A DNA stretch of 64,000 nt from Chitinophaga sp. GbtcB8 (GTDB lineage: Bacteria > Bacteroidota > Bacteroidia > Chitinophagales > Chitinophagaceae). A program made the translations under genes and the position numbers. Position 1 is the first letter of the stretch. Each line of letters starts with the position of its first letter. The notes beneath the pieces are model-generated. The model searched no databases. It worked only from the letters and a program-made list of their open reading frames with translations, and was not told the DNA's origin. The stretch spans positions 62,001-126,000 of the forward strand of contig NZ_JAGXJN010000013.1 in NCBI RefSeq assembly GCF_019091455.1, read 5' to 3'. Of this stretch, positions 36,838 to 45,172 are shown piece after piece.

Positions 36838-36912
36838 CAAAGTTAAGGTTCCGAATATGTTTTTTTGCTAATCTGATGTTAATGATAATGAATAAGTTAC
36901 TACATTATCACC
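36838..36912 (-). promoter_or_regulatory. conserved promoter block of small-RNA copy C
   Basis: The -7 box TAACTTTG (36838-36845), a 21-nt spacer, then the conserved 46-nt block 36867-36912 including GATTAGC. Spacer sequence is unlike the other copies, so box and block are selectively conserved. Confidence 0.55.
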
Positions 36913-36985
36913 TCTTTTTCTATGAAAAAAAAGTATTATATATTTATATTTCTATTAACTTAGTGCCAATACCCATGTCCTATAC

Positions 36986-38701
36986 ATGAGAAGCCTCATT
37001 CACTGCCGTATCCTATGCCTGCTGATACTCCTGGTAGCCGTTTGTATCAGTTTGGCCACGCCACAATATTCGTATGCCGCCCCCGCCAGGAGCGCATGGC
37101 TAACGCCTTTTACCTACTCTAGTACCTGTGTGAACACAGATATCAAGTTCGCCATTACTACTGAGGACGAGACCATTGATTCCGTATTGTGGGACTTTGG
37201 CGATCCGCCCTCCGGTGTACAGAACACTTCCGATAAAATGATCGGCAGCCACCAGTACGCCACTATTGGTACCTATACCGTTACGCTCATTGCTTACCGG
37301 GCTGGCGTAGCAGATACCACTACACTTTCTATTACTGTAGTACAGCCGGTACCCTACAATTTTCCTGAACCGGTTGATACCACGCTTTGCGAAGGACAAA
37401 CCATTGTTCTCAGCGCACCTGTGGTAGCCGGAGCCACCTACGAGTGGACGCGGAAAGATTCCGTAGGCAACACCATTGTAGCAGATACTACCGGCACCTA
37501 TAGGGTAAAGATCAATGGATGCGAGGTACCGGATTCCGTGAACGTGTTCTTTACGCCTATCCCGGAAATTGAGCTGGGTGATGACCACCTGCTGTGCATT
37601 AACGAGGCTATTCGCCTGGATGCTACCTCGCAGGATGGTAACTACCAGTGGTACAGGGATTTTACACCTATAGCAGGAGAAAGCGCCTCCACTTATGTTG
37701 TAACTACCAGCGGCACCTACATGGTGCAGGTAAATGCAGGTGGCTGCGGCATTTTCCGCGATACGGTGACCATCAACTTTGGCGGGCATGAACATCCCTT
37801 TACCATGGGCCCTGATACCTTATTATGCCCCGGCGAAACTATTGTGCTGGCGCCCCAGGTAGCCGGCGCCTCCGGCTACAGCTGGTTTAACGGTTCAATG
37901 AATCCTACGGTACGGGTAAGCAGCCCGGTAGATGCCTGGGTGTTTATAGAAGTAGATAATGAATGTGAAGTGCTTGATACGGTGCGGGTAGACTATAACC
38001 GCCTGCGCGGCGTGAACCTTGGAGGGGATACTACCATTTGTAAAGGTGAGTTCCTGGTGCTTACCGCCGATTTCGGGCAGGGCCAGTACCTGTGGCAGGA
38101 CGGCTCTGACCAGGCCACCTATTATGTACGCGAACCCGGCTACTTTTATGTACGGGCGCAAATAGGCCGCTGTATTTCTTCTGACACCATCCACGTAACT
38201 TATGATGATACTTTGCACATCAACCTGGGACCTGATAGTACCATATGTAAGGGAGAGCAGATACGGCTTTACCCCAACGGCGCAGGCACTAATTATAAAT
38301 GGCAGGATAGTACCAACATTCCTGTTTTTATGGTAACCGAACCTGGTTACTACGCTGTAGTGGCTAACAACACCTGCGGCCGTGCTACCGATTCTGTGCT
38401 GGTGCTGGCAAAGGATTGCGAGTGCCAGGTATGGCTGCCGAATGCGTTTACCCCTAACGGTGATGGGAAGAATGATTATTTCCGGCCCATTTACCGATGC
38501 TTGTTATCGGACTTTAAGCTCAGCGTGTACGACCGCTGGGGACAGCGGATCTTTTTCAGTACGGATCCGCAGGTTAGCTGGACCGGGCGGCAGAACGGGG
38601 TGCAAATGAATGTAGGCACCTATGTGTGGGTAATGGAATATACAAGCGCCAGCACACTGCAATCGTTCAGGAAAACGGGCGCCGTTACGATCGTGTATTA
38701 A
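36986..38701 (+). CDS. secreted PKD-domain protein with gliding-motility/T9SS type B C-terminal domain
   Basis: 571 residues: signal peptide, one PKD-like domain (VLWDFGDPPSGVQNTSDKM, GTYTVTLIAYRAG), then several Ig-like repeats each opening with a pattern like LGPDSTICKGEQIRLYPNG (LGDDHLLCINE, MGPDTLLCPGE, LGGDTTICKGE). The last ~90 residues are a CHU_C/gliding-motility-associated C-terminal domain: WLPNAFTPNGDGKNDYF, YDRWGQRIF, GTYVWVMEY. That domain directs export through the type IX secretion system and surface attachment. Likely a cell-surface adhesin-like protein. A strong terminator follows. Confidence 0.9.
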   Translation: MRSLIHCRILCLLILLVAVCISLATPQYSYAAPARSAWLTPFTYSSTCVNTDIKFAITTEDETIDSVLWDFGDPPSGVQNTSDKMIGSHQYATIGTYTVTLIAYRAGVADTTTLSITVVQPVPYNFPEPVDTTLCEGQTIVLSAPVVAGATYEWTRKDSVGNTIVADTTGTYRVKINGCEVPDSVNVFFTPIPEIELGDDHLLCINEAIRLDATSQDGNYQWYRDFTPIAGESASTYVVTTSGTYMVQVNAGGCGIFRDTVTINFGGHEHPFTMGPDTLLCPGETIVLAPQVAGASGYSWFNGSMNPTVRVSSPVDAWVFIEVDNECEVLDTVRVDYNRLRGVNLGGDTTICKGEFLVLTADFGQGQYLWQDGSDQATYYVREPGYFYVRAQIGRCISSDTIHVTYDDTLHINLGPDSTICKGEQIRLYPNGAGTNYKWQDSTNIPVFMVTEPGYYAVVANNTCGRATDSVLVLAKDCECQVWLPNAFTPNGDGKNDYFRPIYRCLLSDFKLSVYDRWGQRIFFSTDPQVSWTGRQNGVQMNVGTYVWVMEYTSASTLQSFRKTGAVTIVY

Positions 38702-38722
38702 CGTATTAAGATCTAAAATAAT

Positions 38723-38757
38723 AAGGTGCAAATGAACCGTTTCATTTGCACCTTTTT
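38723..38757. terminator. strong terminator between convergent genes
   Basis: A 14-bp perfect stem AAGGTGCAAATGAA (38723-38736) and TTCATTTGCACCTT (38741-38754) with a 4-nt loop, plus T tract. It lies between the T9SS protein gene and the convergent unknown gene and may act in both directions. Confidence 0.85.
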
Positions 38758-38774
38758 CTATTTAAAGCATATAA

Positions 38775-39710
38775 TCAGTTTACGTAAAACTTTGCCACAA
38801 ACGCAGCCGTCTCGCGCTTTTTGAAAGGTACATCCCAGGTACCATCATACGTAACCAAAGCCGGTATTAAAAGATCATTTTTCTTAGTCATCTCCACATT
38901 CATACGCACGTTAAAATCAAATAACAACGTTTTATAAGAAAGCGAATATTTACGGCCTACGATCTCAAAGTTCTCCTTATTAAAATAAGTCACCAGCTCA
39001 TTGATCACCACATCACCCCGGTCTATGCGGCCCAGGTCTTTTTTAACGCGGGCGGCAAATACATAACAGGATACGCCCAGGTAATTTTCCGCGGTAATGA
39101 AAAAATCATAAAAGCGCATTACTTCCGGGTTAAAGATGGCTACTTTAGGACCCACAATAGGTACGCCGCGTACGGGTTTGCCGGGATTAAAGATCAGCTG
39201 TTTTAACTGGGCCTTATGCCGTTGCATACTGCCGCCGCCCTGCTCCGTACCATTGCCATTTGCATCTACACAGGCAGTACCTTTTGTGAAGAACAGGCCG
39301 GCATACAACTCTGCGGTGTAGTAATTATAATCGCCTTTGGAGGTGTAAAAATCGCCGGTAACCTTTTCATTCATTACCTGCATGGTGCGGCAAAGGCCAT
39401 TCATGGTCTGGTGCGTTTCGCTTTTCAGGGAAGCTTTCACCTGTTTATCCTTATCGTATATACGAATATCGTTATCGGCGGTAAAGCCCAGCAGGCGCAG
39501 GTTCTTAAAGGCCCGGTAAAAAGTGGTATCTTCTTCCACCCGTTTAATAAAGCTATTAACGTCAAAGCCTATACGTTTGGCATTCACGACCACTTCATCC
39601 AGGTTCACAGTCATTCCTTTATAACGGGCAGTATCCTGGGCATAGGTATTATGAAAGTGTAACAGCCCGGTTATCAGAAAACCGGTAACAACCACGAAAA
39701 ACTTCTGCAT
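38775..39710 (-). CDS. unknown secreted protein
   Basis: 311 residues with a signal peptide (MQKFFVVVTGFLITGLLHFH then NTYAQ). The mature part begins KGMTVNLDEVVVNAKRIGFD, reminiscent of the segment after CarboxypepD_reg domains in Bacteroidota cell-envelope proteins. It contains FYRAFKNLRLLGFTADNDIR and a run of beta-strand-like sequence to the end. I recognise no catalytic motif. It stands alone between a terminator and about 190 bp of spacer that holds a hairpin (39849-39874). Probably periplasmic or outer-membrane associated. Confidence 0.7.
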   Translation of the reverse strand: MQKFFVVVTGFLITGLLHFHNTYAQDTARYKGMTVNLDEVVVNAKRIGFDVNSFIKRVEEDTTFYRAFKNLRLLGFTADNDIRIYDKDKQVKASLKSETHQTMNGLCRTMQVMNEKVTGDFYTSKGDYNYYTAELYAGLFFTKGTACVDANGNGTEQGGGSMQRHKAQLKQLIFNPGKPVRGVPIVGPKVAIFNPEVMRFYDFFITAENYLGVSCYVFAARVKKDLGRIDRGDVVINELVTYFNKENFEIVGRKYSLSYKTLLFDFNVRMNVEMTKKNDLLIPALVTYDGTWDVPFKKRETAAFVAKFYVN

Positions 39711-39904
39711 TCCTGCAAAATAGGAAAAATGTAATTAATGGCGGAATGCGGGTATCTGCACTAACTAATATATTGATATGATGGTGTGTGGGAAGAGTTT
39801 TGTTAATAAAGGGTTAAGCAAATTTAGAGATTGGAACTACTATGGCCGCATGTGTATGCGGGCGCATGCACATGAAATTATTTTGTTAATGAAGAGTTAA
39901 AGAT

Positions 39905-40153
39905 CTACCGCTTCTCGCATTTGGCCGTTTCATCTGCTACCATACGCAGCAAATGATCCTTAATTGCAGGTGGTGGTGTAATGGCCTGCAGGCTTACATA
40001 CTGCTCCAGGTCCCGGCGGCAGGATTCTATCTCCTTTTCCAGCTCAGGATACGCTACCATAGCGGCTTCTAACTCTTTAGCTTCGGCTTCCGAGGCCATA
40101 CCGGTTACATACAATTCAATGATGCCGGAGGATATAAAACGCTCTAAGCTCAC
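39905..40153 (-). CDS. truncated anti-sigma factor (N-terminal domain only)
   Basis: 82 residues starting with GTG, 4 bp after the stop of the sigma gene. It aligns well with the first ~80 residues of the anti-sigma factor at 40970-41830 (ISSGIIE-Y-V, E-C-R-D-E-Y-V-LQAITPP). The membrane helix and RskA-type periplasmic domain are missing, and the downstream sequence holds no remnant of them. It therefore encodes only the sigma-binding domain and would be soluble. It could be a working cytosolic anti-sigma factor or a decayed gene; the intact frame and kept start favour function. Confidence 0.75.
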   Translation of the reverse strand: MSLERFISSGIIELYVTGMASEAEAKELEAAMVAYPELEKEIESCRRDLEQYVSLQAITPPPAIKDHLLRMVADETAKCEKR

Positions 40154-40157
40154 TGTT

Positions 40158-40709
40158 TTATAAAGTTTTTAAAAGATTCCTTAATTTGATCATCGCCAGG
40201 CGTGTTCTGGTCTTAACCGTACCCAAAGGTATGTTCAATATGGTAGATATTTCTTCTTGTGTACAACCTTTATAATACGACAGGTCAATGATAATACGCT
40301 GTTCTTTATTCAGTTTTTCCAAAACTTTTGAAAGTCCCAGATGATCAGTAGATTGGTAAACGGCTAGGTGACCTGTATATAAATGTACGTCGTCCCCGAC
40401 ATCTTGGATTTTTTGCTCAAACCGGTGGGCTTTAGACCGGAGCATATCAATGGCTGTATTGCGCGTAATATTCAGCATCCAGGTGAACAACCTGCCTTTT
40501 TCCTCGTTATAGCGGTCAATATTGCGCCATATTTTCAGGAACACTTCCTGCAGCGTATCGCCGGCTGCATTTTCATCATTCAGTATTTTCAATGCAACCC
40601 CGTACAGGGCAGGCGAATAATGATCATATAAATAGCCGAATACGCGCTGGTTCCTGGCTTTCAGTCCCTGAATTAATTCTGCTTCCGTATATGTATAATC
40701 GGATTCCAC
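40158..40709 (-). CDS. ECF RNA polymerase sigma-70 factor (SigK-like), copy 1
   Basis: 183 residues, GTG start. Region 2 has VFGYLYDHYSPALYGVAL, DTLQEVFLKIWRNIDRY and RLFTWMLNITRNTAIDMLRS. Region 4 has LNKEQRIIIDLSYYKGCTQE and PLGTVKTRTRLAMIKLRNLL. It is paralogous to the sigma factor at 41836-42393 over its full length. Its partner is the truncated anti-sigma domain downstream. Confidence 0.93.
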   Translation of the reverse strand: MESDYTYTEAELIQGLKARNQRVFGYLYDHYSPALYGVALKILNDENAAGDTLQEVFLKIWRNIDRYNEEKGRLFTWMLNITRNTAIDMLRSKAHRFEQKIQDVGDDVHLYTGHLAVYQSTDHLGLSKVLEKLNKEQRIIIDLSYYKGCTQEEISTILNIPLGTVKTRTRLAMIKLRNLLKTL

Positions 40710-40969
40710 TAGTCTCCTGGTTATTTAAAAGGTTTCCTAAGGCAACAGTACCTGCTAAGCAATCGCTTTCAGAATGGGCTGGTCTGTTATAAAATTCACT
40801 GATTCTAAAGGAGGCAAGATTATGAATGGGGTAAAATGAGATTGAAAGATAAGGAATTAATTAATAATTAAAAGTGAATACGGGATAATTAACAAGTGAG
40901 TATACAGGCAAAATTTTAATATAATAAAATCAGTTAATTATTAGTGGCTCATTATTAATAAAGCACCGC

Positions 40970-41830
40970 TCAACCATTTACTTTACCGCTTACAAACAGC
41001 TGGTCAGGGGTAGGGGAGGCATTCCCCCCTTTTTTTTCCAGGGTAATGAAGAATACTTGGGCGGCAGCCAGGTCCTTCATTTTTTGCAGGGTGGTATGCT
41101 GTGGTCCCATTTCAAACACACCGGCATCCACCGGTTTACCATTCACCATGGCCCACAGCTGGTATTGCTGATCTGCAGCAGGTTCCGGCAGGGACTGCGC
41201 CAGCAGGTACACTTCTTTGGATTGCGGGTTCCAGCCTATACTGGCAAACTGGCCGGCATGCTTACTGTTGCCGGAAAGCCGGGTCCATTTAAAGGCCGGA
41301 TCTTTCAGCAACAATAACTCCCGCTCCGTATGCTGCAGTTTTGATTGTAAGGATTGATGATCAGTAATAGCTTGATTGTGAGTGGAGATCAGCTCTTCGT
41401 GTTGCTGTTTTAATGTTTTATGGCGATCGGCATACCGGACATTCATGACCAAACTGATGATCAGCAGCACAACTGCCAGTACCAGCGCATATTGCCAGAT
41501 ACGCACCTGCGGAATGGATAGTTTGAAACCTGCCGGTGGCGCCTCTTCTTCCATCACCGGCTCCCGCAGCTCTTCCGGCAGCAGGGTTTCCCCTTCCTCA
41601 GAGTCTTCGTTCTCTATTACTTCCATCAGGCGTTTGCGGATGCCTTTTGGCGGCGTAATAGCATGCAGCTGCACATATCTTTCCATATCCTGGCGGCAGG
41701 CATCTACCGCTGCCTTTACTTCCGGGTACAGGCTTATAGCCTGCTCCACTTCCCGGGCTTCCTGCGCGGGCAGCAGGCCTACCACATAACTTTCAATGAT
41801 ACCGGACGATATGTAGCGTTGTACATCCAC
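40970..41830 (-). CDS. membrane anti-sigma factor with RskA-type C-terminal domain
   Basis: 286 residues, GTG start, 5 bp after the sigma stop. It has an N-terminal sigma-binding helix bundle (ISSGIIESYVVGLLPAQEA), a linker rich in Glu, one membrane helix (YALVLAVVLLIISLVMNV), a coiled-coil-like stretch and a periplasmic RskA domain (LYLLAQSLPEPAADQQYQLW, VDAGVFEM, FFITLEKKGG). It sequesters the ECF sigma factor encoded upstream. Regulated release probably involves proteolysis, as in the SigK/RskA family. Confidence 0.9.
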   Translation of the reverse strand: MDVQRYISSGIIESYVVGLLPAQEAREVEQAISLYPEVKAAVDACRQDMERYVQLHAITPPKGIRKRLMEVIENEDSEEGETLLPEELREPVMEEEAPPAGFKLSIPQVRIWQYALVLAVVLLIISLVMNVRYADRHKTLKQQHEELISTHNQAITDHQSLQSKLQHTERELLLLKDPAFKWTRLSGNSKHAGQFASIGWNPQSKEVYLLAQSLPEPAADQQYQLWAMVNGKPVDAGVFEMGPQHTTLQKMKDLAAAQVFFITLEKKGGNASPTPDQLFVSGKVNG

Positions 41831-41835
41831 CTTGA

Positions 41836-42393
41836 TTACACCTGTTTTAAGAGATTCCTTAATTGAATAATGGCATTGCGCATTCTTGTCTTAACAGTGC
41901 CCAGCGGTATGTCCAGTAGTTTGGCAATTTCATCTTGTGTACAGCCCCGGTAATAGGCCAGGTCAATGATCACCCGCTGCTCTTTGTTCAGCTGGTCCAG
42001 CACTTTGGACAAGCCCAGGTGGTCTACGGACTGCTGCACGCTCAGTTTTTCCCATTGCAAAGTACCATTGCTTAGCTCCTGCATTTTCTGATCCAGCTTA
42101 TGCGCACGTGAGCGCAGCGTATCAATAGCCGTGTTGCGGGCAATGTTCAGCATCCAGGTGAACAGGCGTCCCTTGTCCGGATCGTAACGCTCTGCGCTAC
42201 GCCAGATCTTGAGGAAGATCTCCTGTAATGCATCTACCGCGATATTCTCATCGTTCACCACTTTAAGGGCCACACCGTACAAAGCCGGAGAGTAATGGTC
42301 ATATAAGTAACTGAATACCTTCTCGTCCCGGGCTTTTAGTCCCTGAACAAGTTCAGCTTCTGTATATGTAAGAGAGGGTCTCAAGTTGGACAC
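41836..42393 (-). CDS. ECF RNA polymerase sigma-70 factor (SigK-like), copy 2
   Basis: 185 residues, GTG start lying inside an inverted repeat. Sequence motifs repeat those of copy 1: VFSYLYDHYSPALYGVAL, RLFTWMLNIARNTAIDTLRS, LNKEQRVIIDLAYYRGCTQD and PLGTVKTRMRNAIIQLRNLL. It is followed by the full-length anti-sigma gene. It lies 69 bp downstream of def on the same strand, so co-transcription with def is possible. Confidence 0.93.
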   Translation of the reverse strand: MSNLRPSLTYTEAELVQGLKARDEKVFSYLYDHYSPALYGVALKVVNDENIAVDALQEIFLKIWRSAERYDPDKGRLFTWMLNIARNTAIDTLRSRAHKLDQKMQELSNGTLQWEKLSVQQSVDHLGLSKVLDQLNKEQRVIIDLAYYRGCTQDEIAKLLDIPLGTVKTRMRNAIIQLRNLLKQV

Positions 42394-42422
42394 AGGGATA
42401 GTTAAGTAAAAGCAGTGTCCAA
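42386..42422. promoter_or_regulatory. inverted repeat covering the start of sigma copy 2
   Basis: TTGGACAC (42386-42393) and GTGTCCAA (42415-42422) are perfect inverted repeats 21 nt apart. On the minus strand the downstream arm contains the GTG start codon, so a transcript hairpin would hide the start; alternatively it is an operator. Confidence 0.5.
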
Positions 42423-42462
42423 AGTAAAAGGATTATTTTACATTACAAAATTTTTATCTATT

Positions 42463-43041
42463 TTATTTATGGAAAATCATTTTGTAATCGGTACTTATTT
42501 TTCCTTTGGAAATATCTTCCAGTTTCCCTTTTAGCATTCTGCGCTTCAGGGGCTTCAGGTAGTCGATGAACAGTTTACCATCAAGATGGTCATATTCATG
42601 GAAGATCACGCGTGCAGTAATGCCGTGAAAGGTTTGTTCGTGCGGTTGAAAATTTTCATCTACATAACGCAGGCGGATGGTTTCGGGGCGGTACACATCC
42701 TCCCGGATCTTGGGTATGCTCAGGCAGCCTTCATTATAGGGCCATTCCTTGCCTTCAGCATCTACTATATGGGCGTTGATAAATACCTGTTTAACGCCCT
42801 GGTCGCCGGGATACTCAGCTTTTTCGTCTTCTTCCAGGTTATTGATGATCTGCTCACTATCTACCACAAATAAGCGGATAGCTTTATTTACCTGTGGTGC
42901 GGCCAGTCCTACCCCGCTGGAACCATACATGGTTTCCCACATATTGGCAATAAACTGTTGCAAATGCGGATAGTCAGGGGTAATATCTTCACTAACTTTT
43001 CTTAGCACCGGGTGGCCGAACGCTACAATGGGTAATATCAT
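42463..43041 (-). CDS. def: peptide deformylase
   Basis: 192 residues. All three metal/active-site motifs are present: SGVGLAAPQ, EGCLSIP and HEYDHLDGKLF. It removes the formyl group from the initiator methionine of new proteins in the cytoplasm. The N-terminus MILPIVAFGHPVLRKV is canonical. A TACCTTTG box lies about 26 bp upstream. The spacer beyond it is the repeat element 43081-43278. Confidence 0.97.
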   Translation of the reverse strand: MILPIVAFGHPVLRKVSEDITPDYPHLQQFIANMWETMYGSSGVGLAAPQVNKAIRLFVVDSEQIINNLEEDEKAEYPGDQGVKQVFINAHIVDAEGKEWPYNEGCLSIPKIREDVYRPETIRLRYVDENFQPHEQTFHGITARVIFHEYDHLDGKLFIDYLKPLKRRMLKGKLEDISKGKISTDYKMIFHK

Positions 43042-43067
43042 TGCTAATTAATATTTTTTAAAGAGGG

Positions 43068-43075
43068 CAAAGGTA
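43068..43075 (-). promoter_or_regulatory. -7 box upstream of def
   Basis: TACCTTTG on the minus strand fits TAnnTTTG, 26 nt before the def ATG. No clear -33 element. Confidence 0.4.
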
Positions 43076-43080
43076 ATAAA

Positions 43081-43278
43081 TAGTTGGGAGTTAGCTATTA
43101 GCTGTTAGCAGTTAGAGGGCGTAGAACGCAGGGGAGTAGTGTAGCGGTTAGGAACATACACCTAATGGGCGATTGTTAGGCATATATATTATAGAACAGC
43201 AGGAAAAGCATATAGCATAACCTAGGAGAAGCGGCCATCAACTGCTAACAGCTAAAAGCCAACAGCTAATTGCTAACT
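43081..43278. repeat. word-repeat element, copy 1
   Basis: The left end is TAGTTGGGAGTTAGCTATTA then GCTGTTAGCAGTTAG; the right end is AACTGCTAACAGCTAAAAGC then CAACAGCTAATTGCTAAC. The ends are thus made of degenerate copies of GCTGTTAGC and its complement. The core is non-repetitive but matches the reverse complement of the element at 45183-45413, for example ATACACCTAATGGG (43156-43169) and AGCGGCCATC (43230-43239). It reaches the end of ruvX. Confidence 0.75.
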
Positions 43279-43687
43279 ACTTGTACTGCAAGTACTCCTG
43301 AAGTAAAACAGTGGCGCTGATCTCATCCACCAGGGCCTTGTTCTGCCGGTCTTTCTTTTTAAGGCCGCTATCTATCATGGAACGGAAGGCTATTTTGGAT
43401 GTAAAACGCTCGTCTATTTTTTTCACCGGCATATCCGGGAAATTTTTGTGCAGGATGCGGATACATTCAGTGACCAGGGCAGTAGCATCTGTAGCATTAC
43501 CATCCAGGCCCTTGGGCTCGCCAATAATAATTTCAGACACCGTTTCCTGCGCAAAGTATTTTTTCAGGTAAGGGATCAGGTCGTGCGTAAGCACCGTCGT
43601 TAACCCGCTGGCAATCAGCTGCAGCGGATCTGTAACGGCCAGGCCGGTCCTTTTTTTTCCGTAATCAATGGCCAGAATGCGCCCCAT
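43277..43687 (-). CDS. ruvX: putative pre-16S rRNA nuclease / Holliday junction resolvase-like (YqgF)
   Basis: 136 residues, the usual size. The RNase H-like fold is marked by MGRILAIDYGKKRTGLAVTD with the catalytic Asp, IIIGEPKGLDGNATDAT, and the C-terminal DEISATVLLQEYL acid. In E. coli the orthologue processes the 5' end of 16S rRNA. It is followed, reading leftwards, by a repeat element. It may be co-transcribed with the prenyltransferase gene whose stop lies 26 bp upstream. Confidence 0.93.
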   Translation of the reverse strand: MGRILAIDYGKKRTGLAVTDPLQLIASGLTTVLTHDLIPYLKKYFAQETVSEIIIGEPKGLDGNATDATALVTECIRILHKNFPDMPVKKIDERFTSKIAFRSMIDSGLKKKDRQNKALVDEISATVLLQEYLQYK

Positions 43688-43713
43688 AATTGTTTGTAAG
43701 ATGCGTTAAAAAT

Positions 43714-44580
43714 TTACCCGATGATCAGCATATCGCTGATCACAAATACGGCATATACCACGCTGGCAATACCATTGGTGGTCATAAAGGCCAGGTTTAC
43801 CCGGCTCAGATCATGCGGTTTTACCAGCAAATGCTGGGATATTAGCATAATAATGAACACGCCGGCGCCTATCCAGTACAGCCAGTGAAAATGCCCTATT
43901 ACACCAATGCCCAGCACAATAATGCCGGCTATGATGTGCAGCACTTCGGAAAAGCGCAGCGCGCCTGGTTTGCCCAGCCAGGCTGGTATGGAGTTAAGGG
44001 ATTGGGAACGGTCAAATTCCTCATCCTGCAGGGCATAAATAATATCAAAGCCCGATACCCAGCAAAGCACCAGCACCGATACCAGTACCGGCAGCAGGTC
44101 AAAATAACCGGTTACGGACAGGAAAGCCCCAATGGGCGCCAGGGACAGGCCCAGGCCCAGCACAAGATGGCAGAGCGCCGTAAAACGTTTGGTATAACTA
44201 TACCCCAGCACCACCAGCAGCGCTACAGGCGACAGGAAAAAGCAAAGACGGTTAATGAACCAGCTGCACAGCATGAACAGCGCGGCATTGGCGATTACAA
44301 AGAACAGGGCATTACCCGGCGCTATGATACCGGCAGGAATTTCCCTTTTCGCAGTACGCGGGTTCCGTTTGTCAATATCCGCATCCAGCCAGCGGTTAAA
44401 GGCCATGGCAGCGCTGCGGGCAAATACCATGCACAGCACAACCAGCACAAACTGCTGCCAGTGAAAAGGTTGCTGCGCCTTTATAGTAGCCATAAAAAAA
44501 CCGGTCATGGCAAAAGGCATGGCAAAAATGGTGTGACTGAACTTTACCAGCGAAAGGTATTTATTAACGGTGCTGATCAT
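43714..44580 (-). CDS. mqnP: UbiA-family polyprenyltransferase (MqnP-like)
   Basis: 288 residues with about eight membrane segments. The two Asp-rich motifs are NRWLDADIDKRNPRT and FDIIYALQDEEFDRSQSLNS, binding Mg2+-prenyl diphosphate. In Bacteroidota this 4-hydroxybenzoate polyprenyltransferase-like enzyme is assigned to the futalosine menaquinone pathway (MqnP). Bacteroidota use menaquinone and not ubiquinone, so MqnP is preferred over UbiA, but no other mqn gene is in view. A short repeat element precedes it. Confidence 0.85.
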   Translation of the reverse strand: MISTVNKYLSLVKFSHTIFAMPFAMTGFFMATIKAQQPFHWQQFVLVVLCMVFARSAAMAFNRWLDADIDKRNPRTAKREIPAGIIAPGNALFFVIANAALFMLCSWFINRLCFFLSPVALLVVLGYSYTKRFTALCHLVLGLGLSLAPIGAFLSVTGYFDLLPVLVSVLVLCWVSGFDIIYALQDEEFDRSQSLNSIPAWLGKPGALRFSEVLHIIAGIIVLGIGVIGHFHWLYWIGAGVFIIMLISQHLLVKPHDLSRVNLAFMTTNGIASVVYAVFVISDMLIIG

Positions 44581-44588
44581 GTTTTTTG

Positions 44589-44638
44589 AGCTTTTGGCTT
44601 TTAGCTATTAGCTGCTAAAAGCTAATGGCTAATAGCTA
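44589..44638. repeat. short coreless word-repeat palindrome
   Basis: CTTTTGGCTTTTAGCTATTA followed by GCTGCTAAAAGCTAATGGCT and AATAGCTATT forms nested inverted repeats built of the same TAGCTATTAGC words as the larger elements nearby, without a core. It supplies the TAG stop codon of the methyltransferase gene at 44636-44638. Confidence 0.65.
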
Positions 44639-45166
44639 TTTTTTCAACTTTGCAAAGATATCCCAAACCACAATACCGGCGCTCACGGAAATGTTGAGGG
44701 AGTGTTTCATACCGCTCTGCGGTATCTCAATACAACCATTCACCAGCTGCATCACCGCAGCATCCACACCCGACACCTCATTGCCGAAAACAAGCGCCAG
44801 CGGCTGGTTGGCAGGTGGTGTAAATGCATCCAGCATTATGCTTTGTGCAGCCTGCTCTACAGCCATTACGGCATAACCGGCAGCCTGTAATTGCTGTACG
44901 GCATCCAGCGTGGTGGGTAGGTATTGCCAATCCACTGTTTCAGTAGCGCCCAGGGCGGTTTTGTGAATATCCCGGTGTGGCGGGGTAGGCGTGTAGCCGC
45001 AAAGCACCATGCCCTGTAAAAGAAAAGCATCGGCGGTACGGAAAACCGATCCTACGTTATGCATGCTCCGCACATTATCCAGCACCAGCACCAGCGGCGT
45101 TTTATCCGCTGCTTTGAACTGGTGGATGGTTTTACGCCCCAACTCATCCATGGTTAATTTACGCAT
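44636..45166 (-). CDS. SpoU/TrmH-family RNA 2'-O-methyltransferase
   Basis: 176 residues from the ATG at 45166; the longer frame begins with a TTG that overlaps the -7 box. SpoU motifs: LDNVRSMHNVGSVFRTADAF (motif 1), LALVFGNEVSGVDAAVM (motif 2) and IEIPQSGMKHSLNISVSAGI (motif 3), which make the SAM-binding knot. It methylates a ribose in tRNA or rRNA; the exact target is not decided by sequence. There is no N-terminal substrate domain. The stop codon comes from a repeat element. Confidence 0.9.
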   Translation of the reverse strand: MRKLTMDELGRKTIHQFKAADKTPLVLVLDNVRSMHNVGSVFRTADAFLLQGMVLCGYTPTPPHRDIHKTALGATETVDWQYLPTTLDAVQQLQAAGYAVMAVEQAAQSIMLDAFTPPANQPLALVFGNEVSGVDAAVMQLVNGCIEIPQSGMKHSLNISVSAGIVVWDIFAKLKK

Positions 45167-45172
45167 AGAGCG

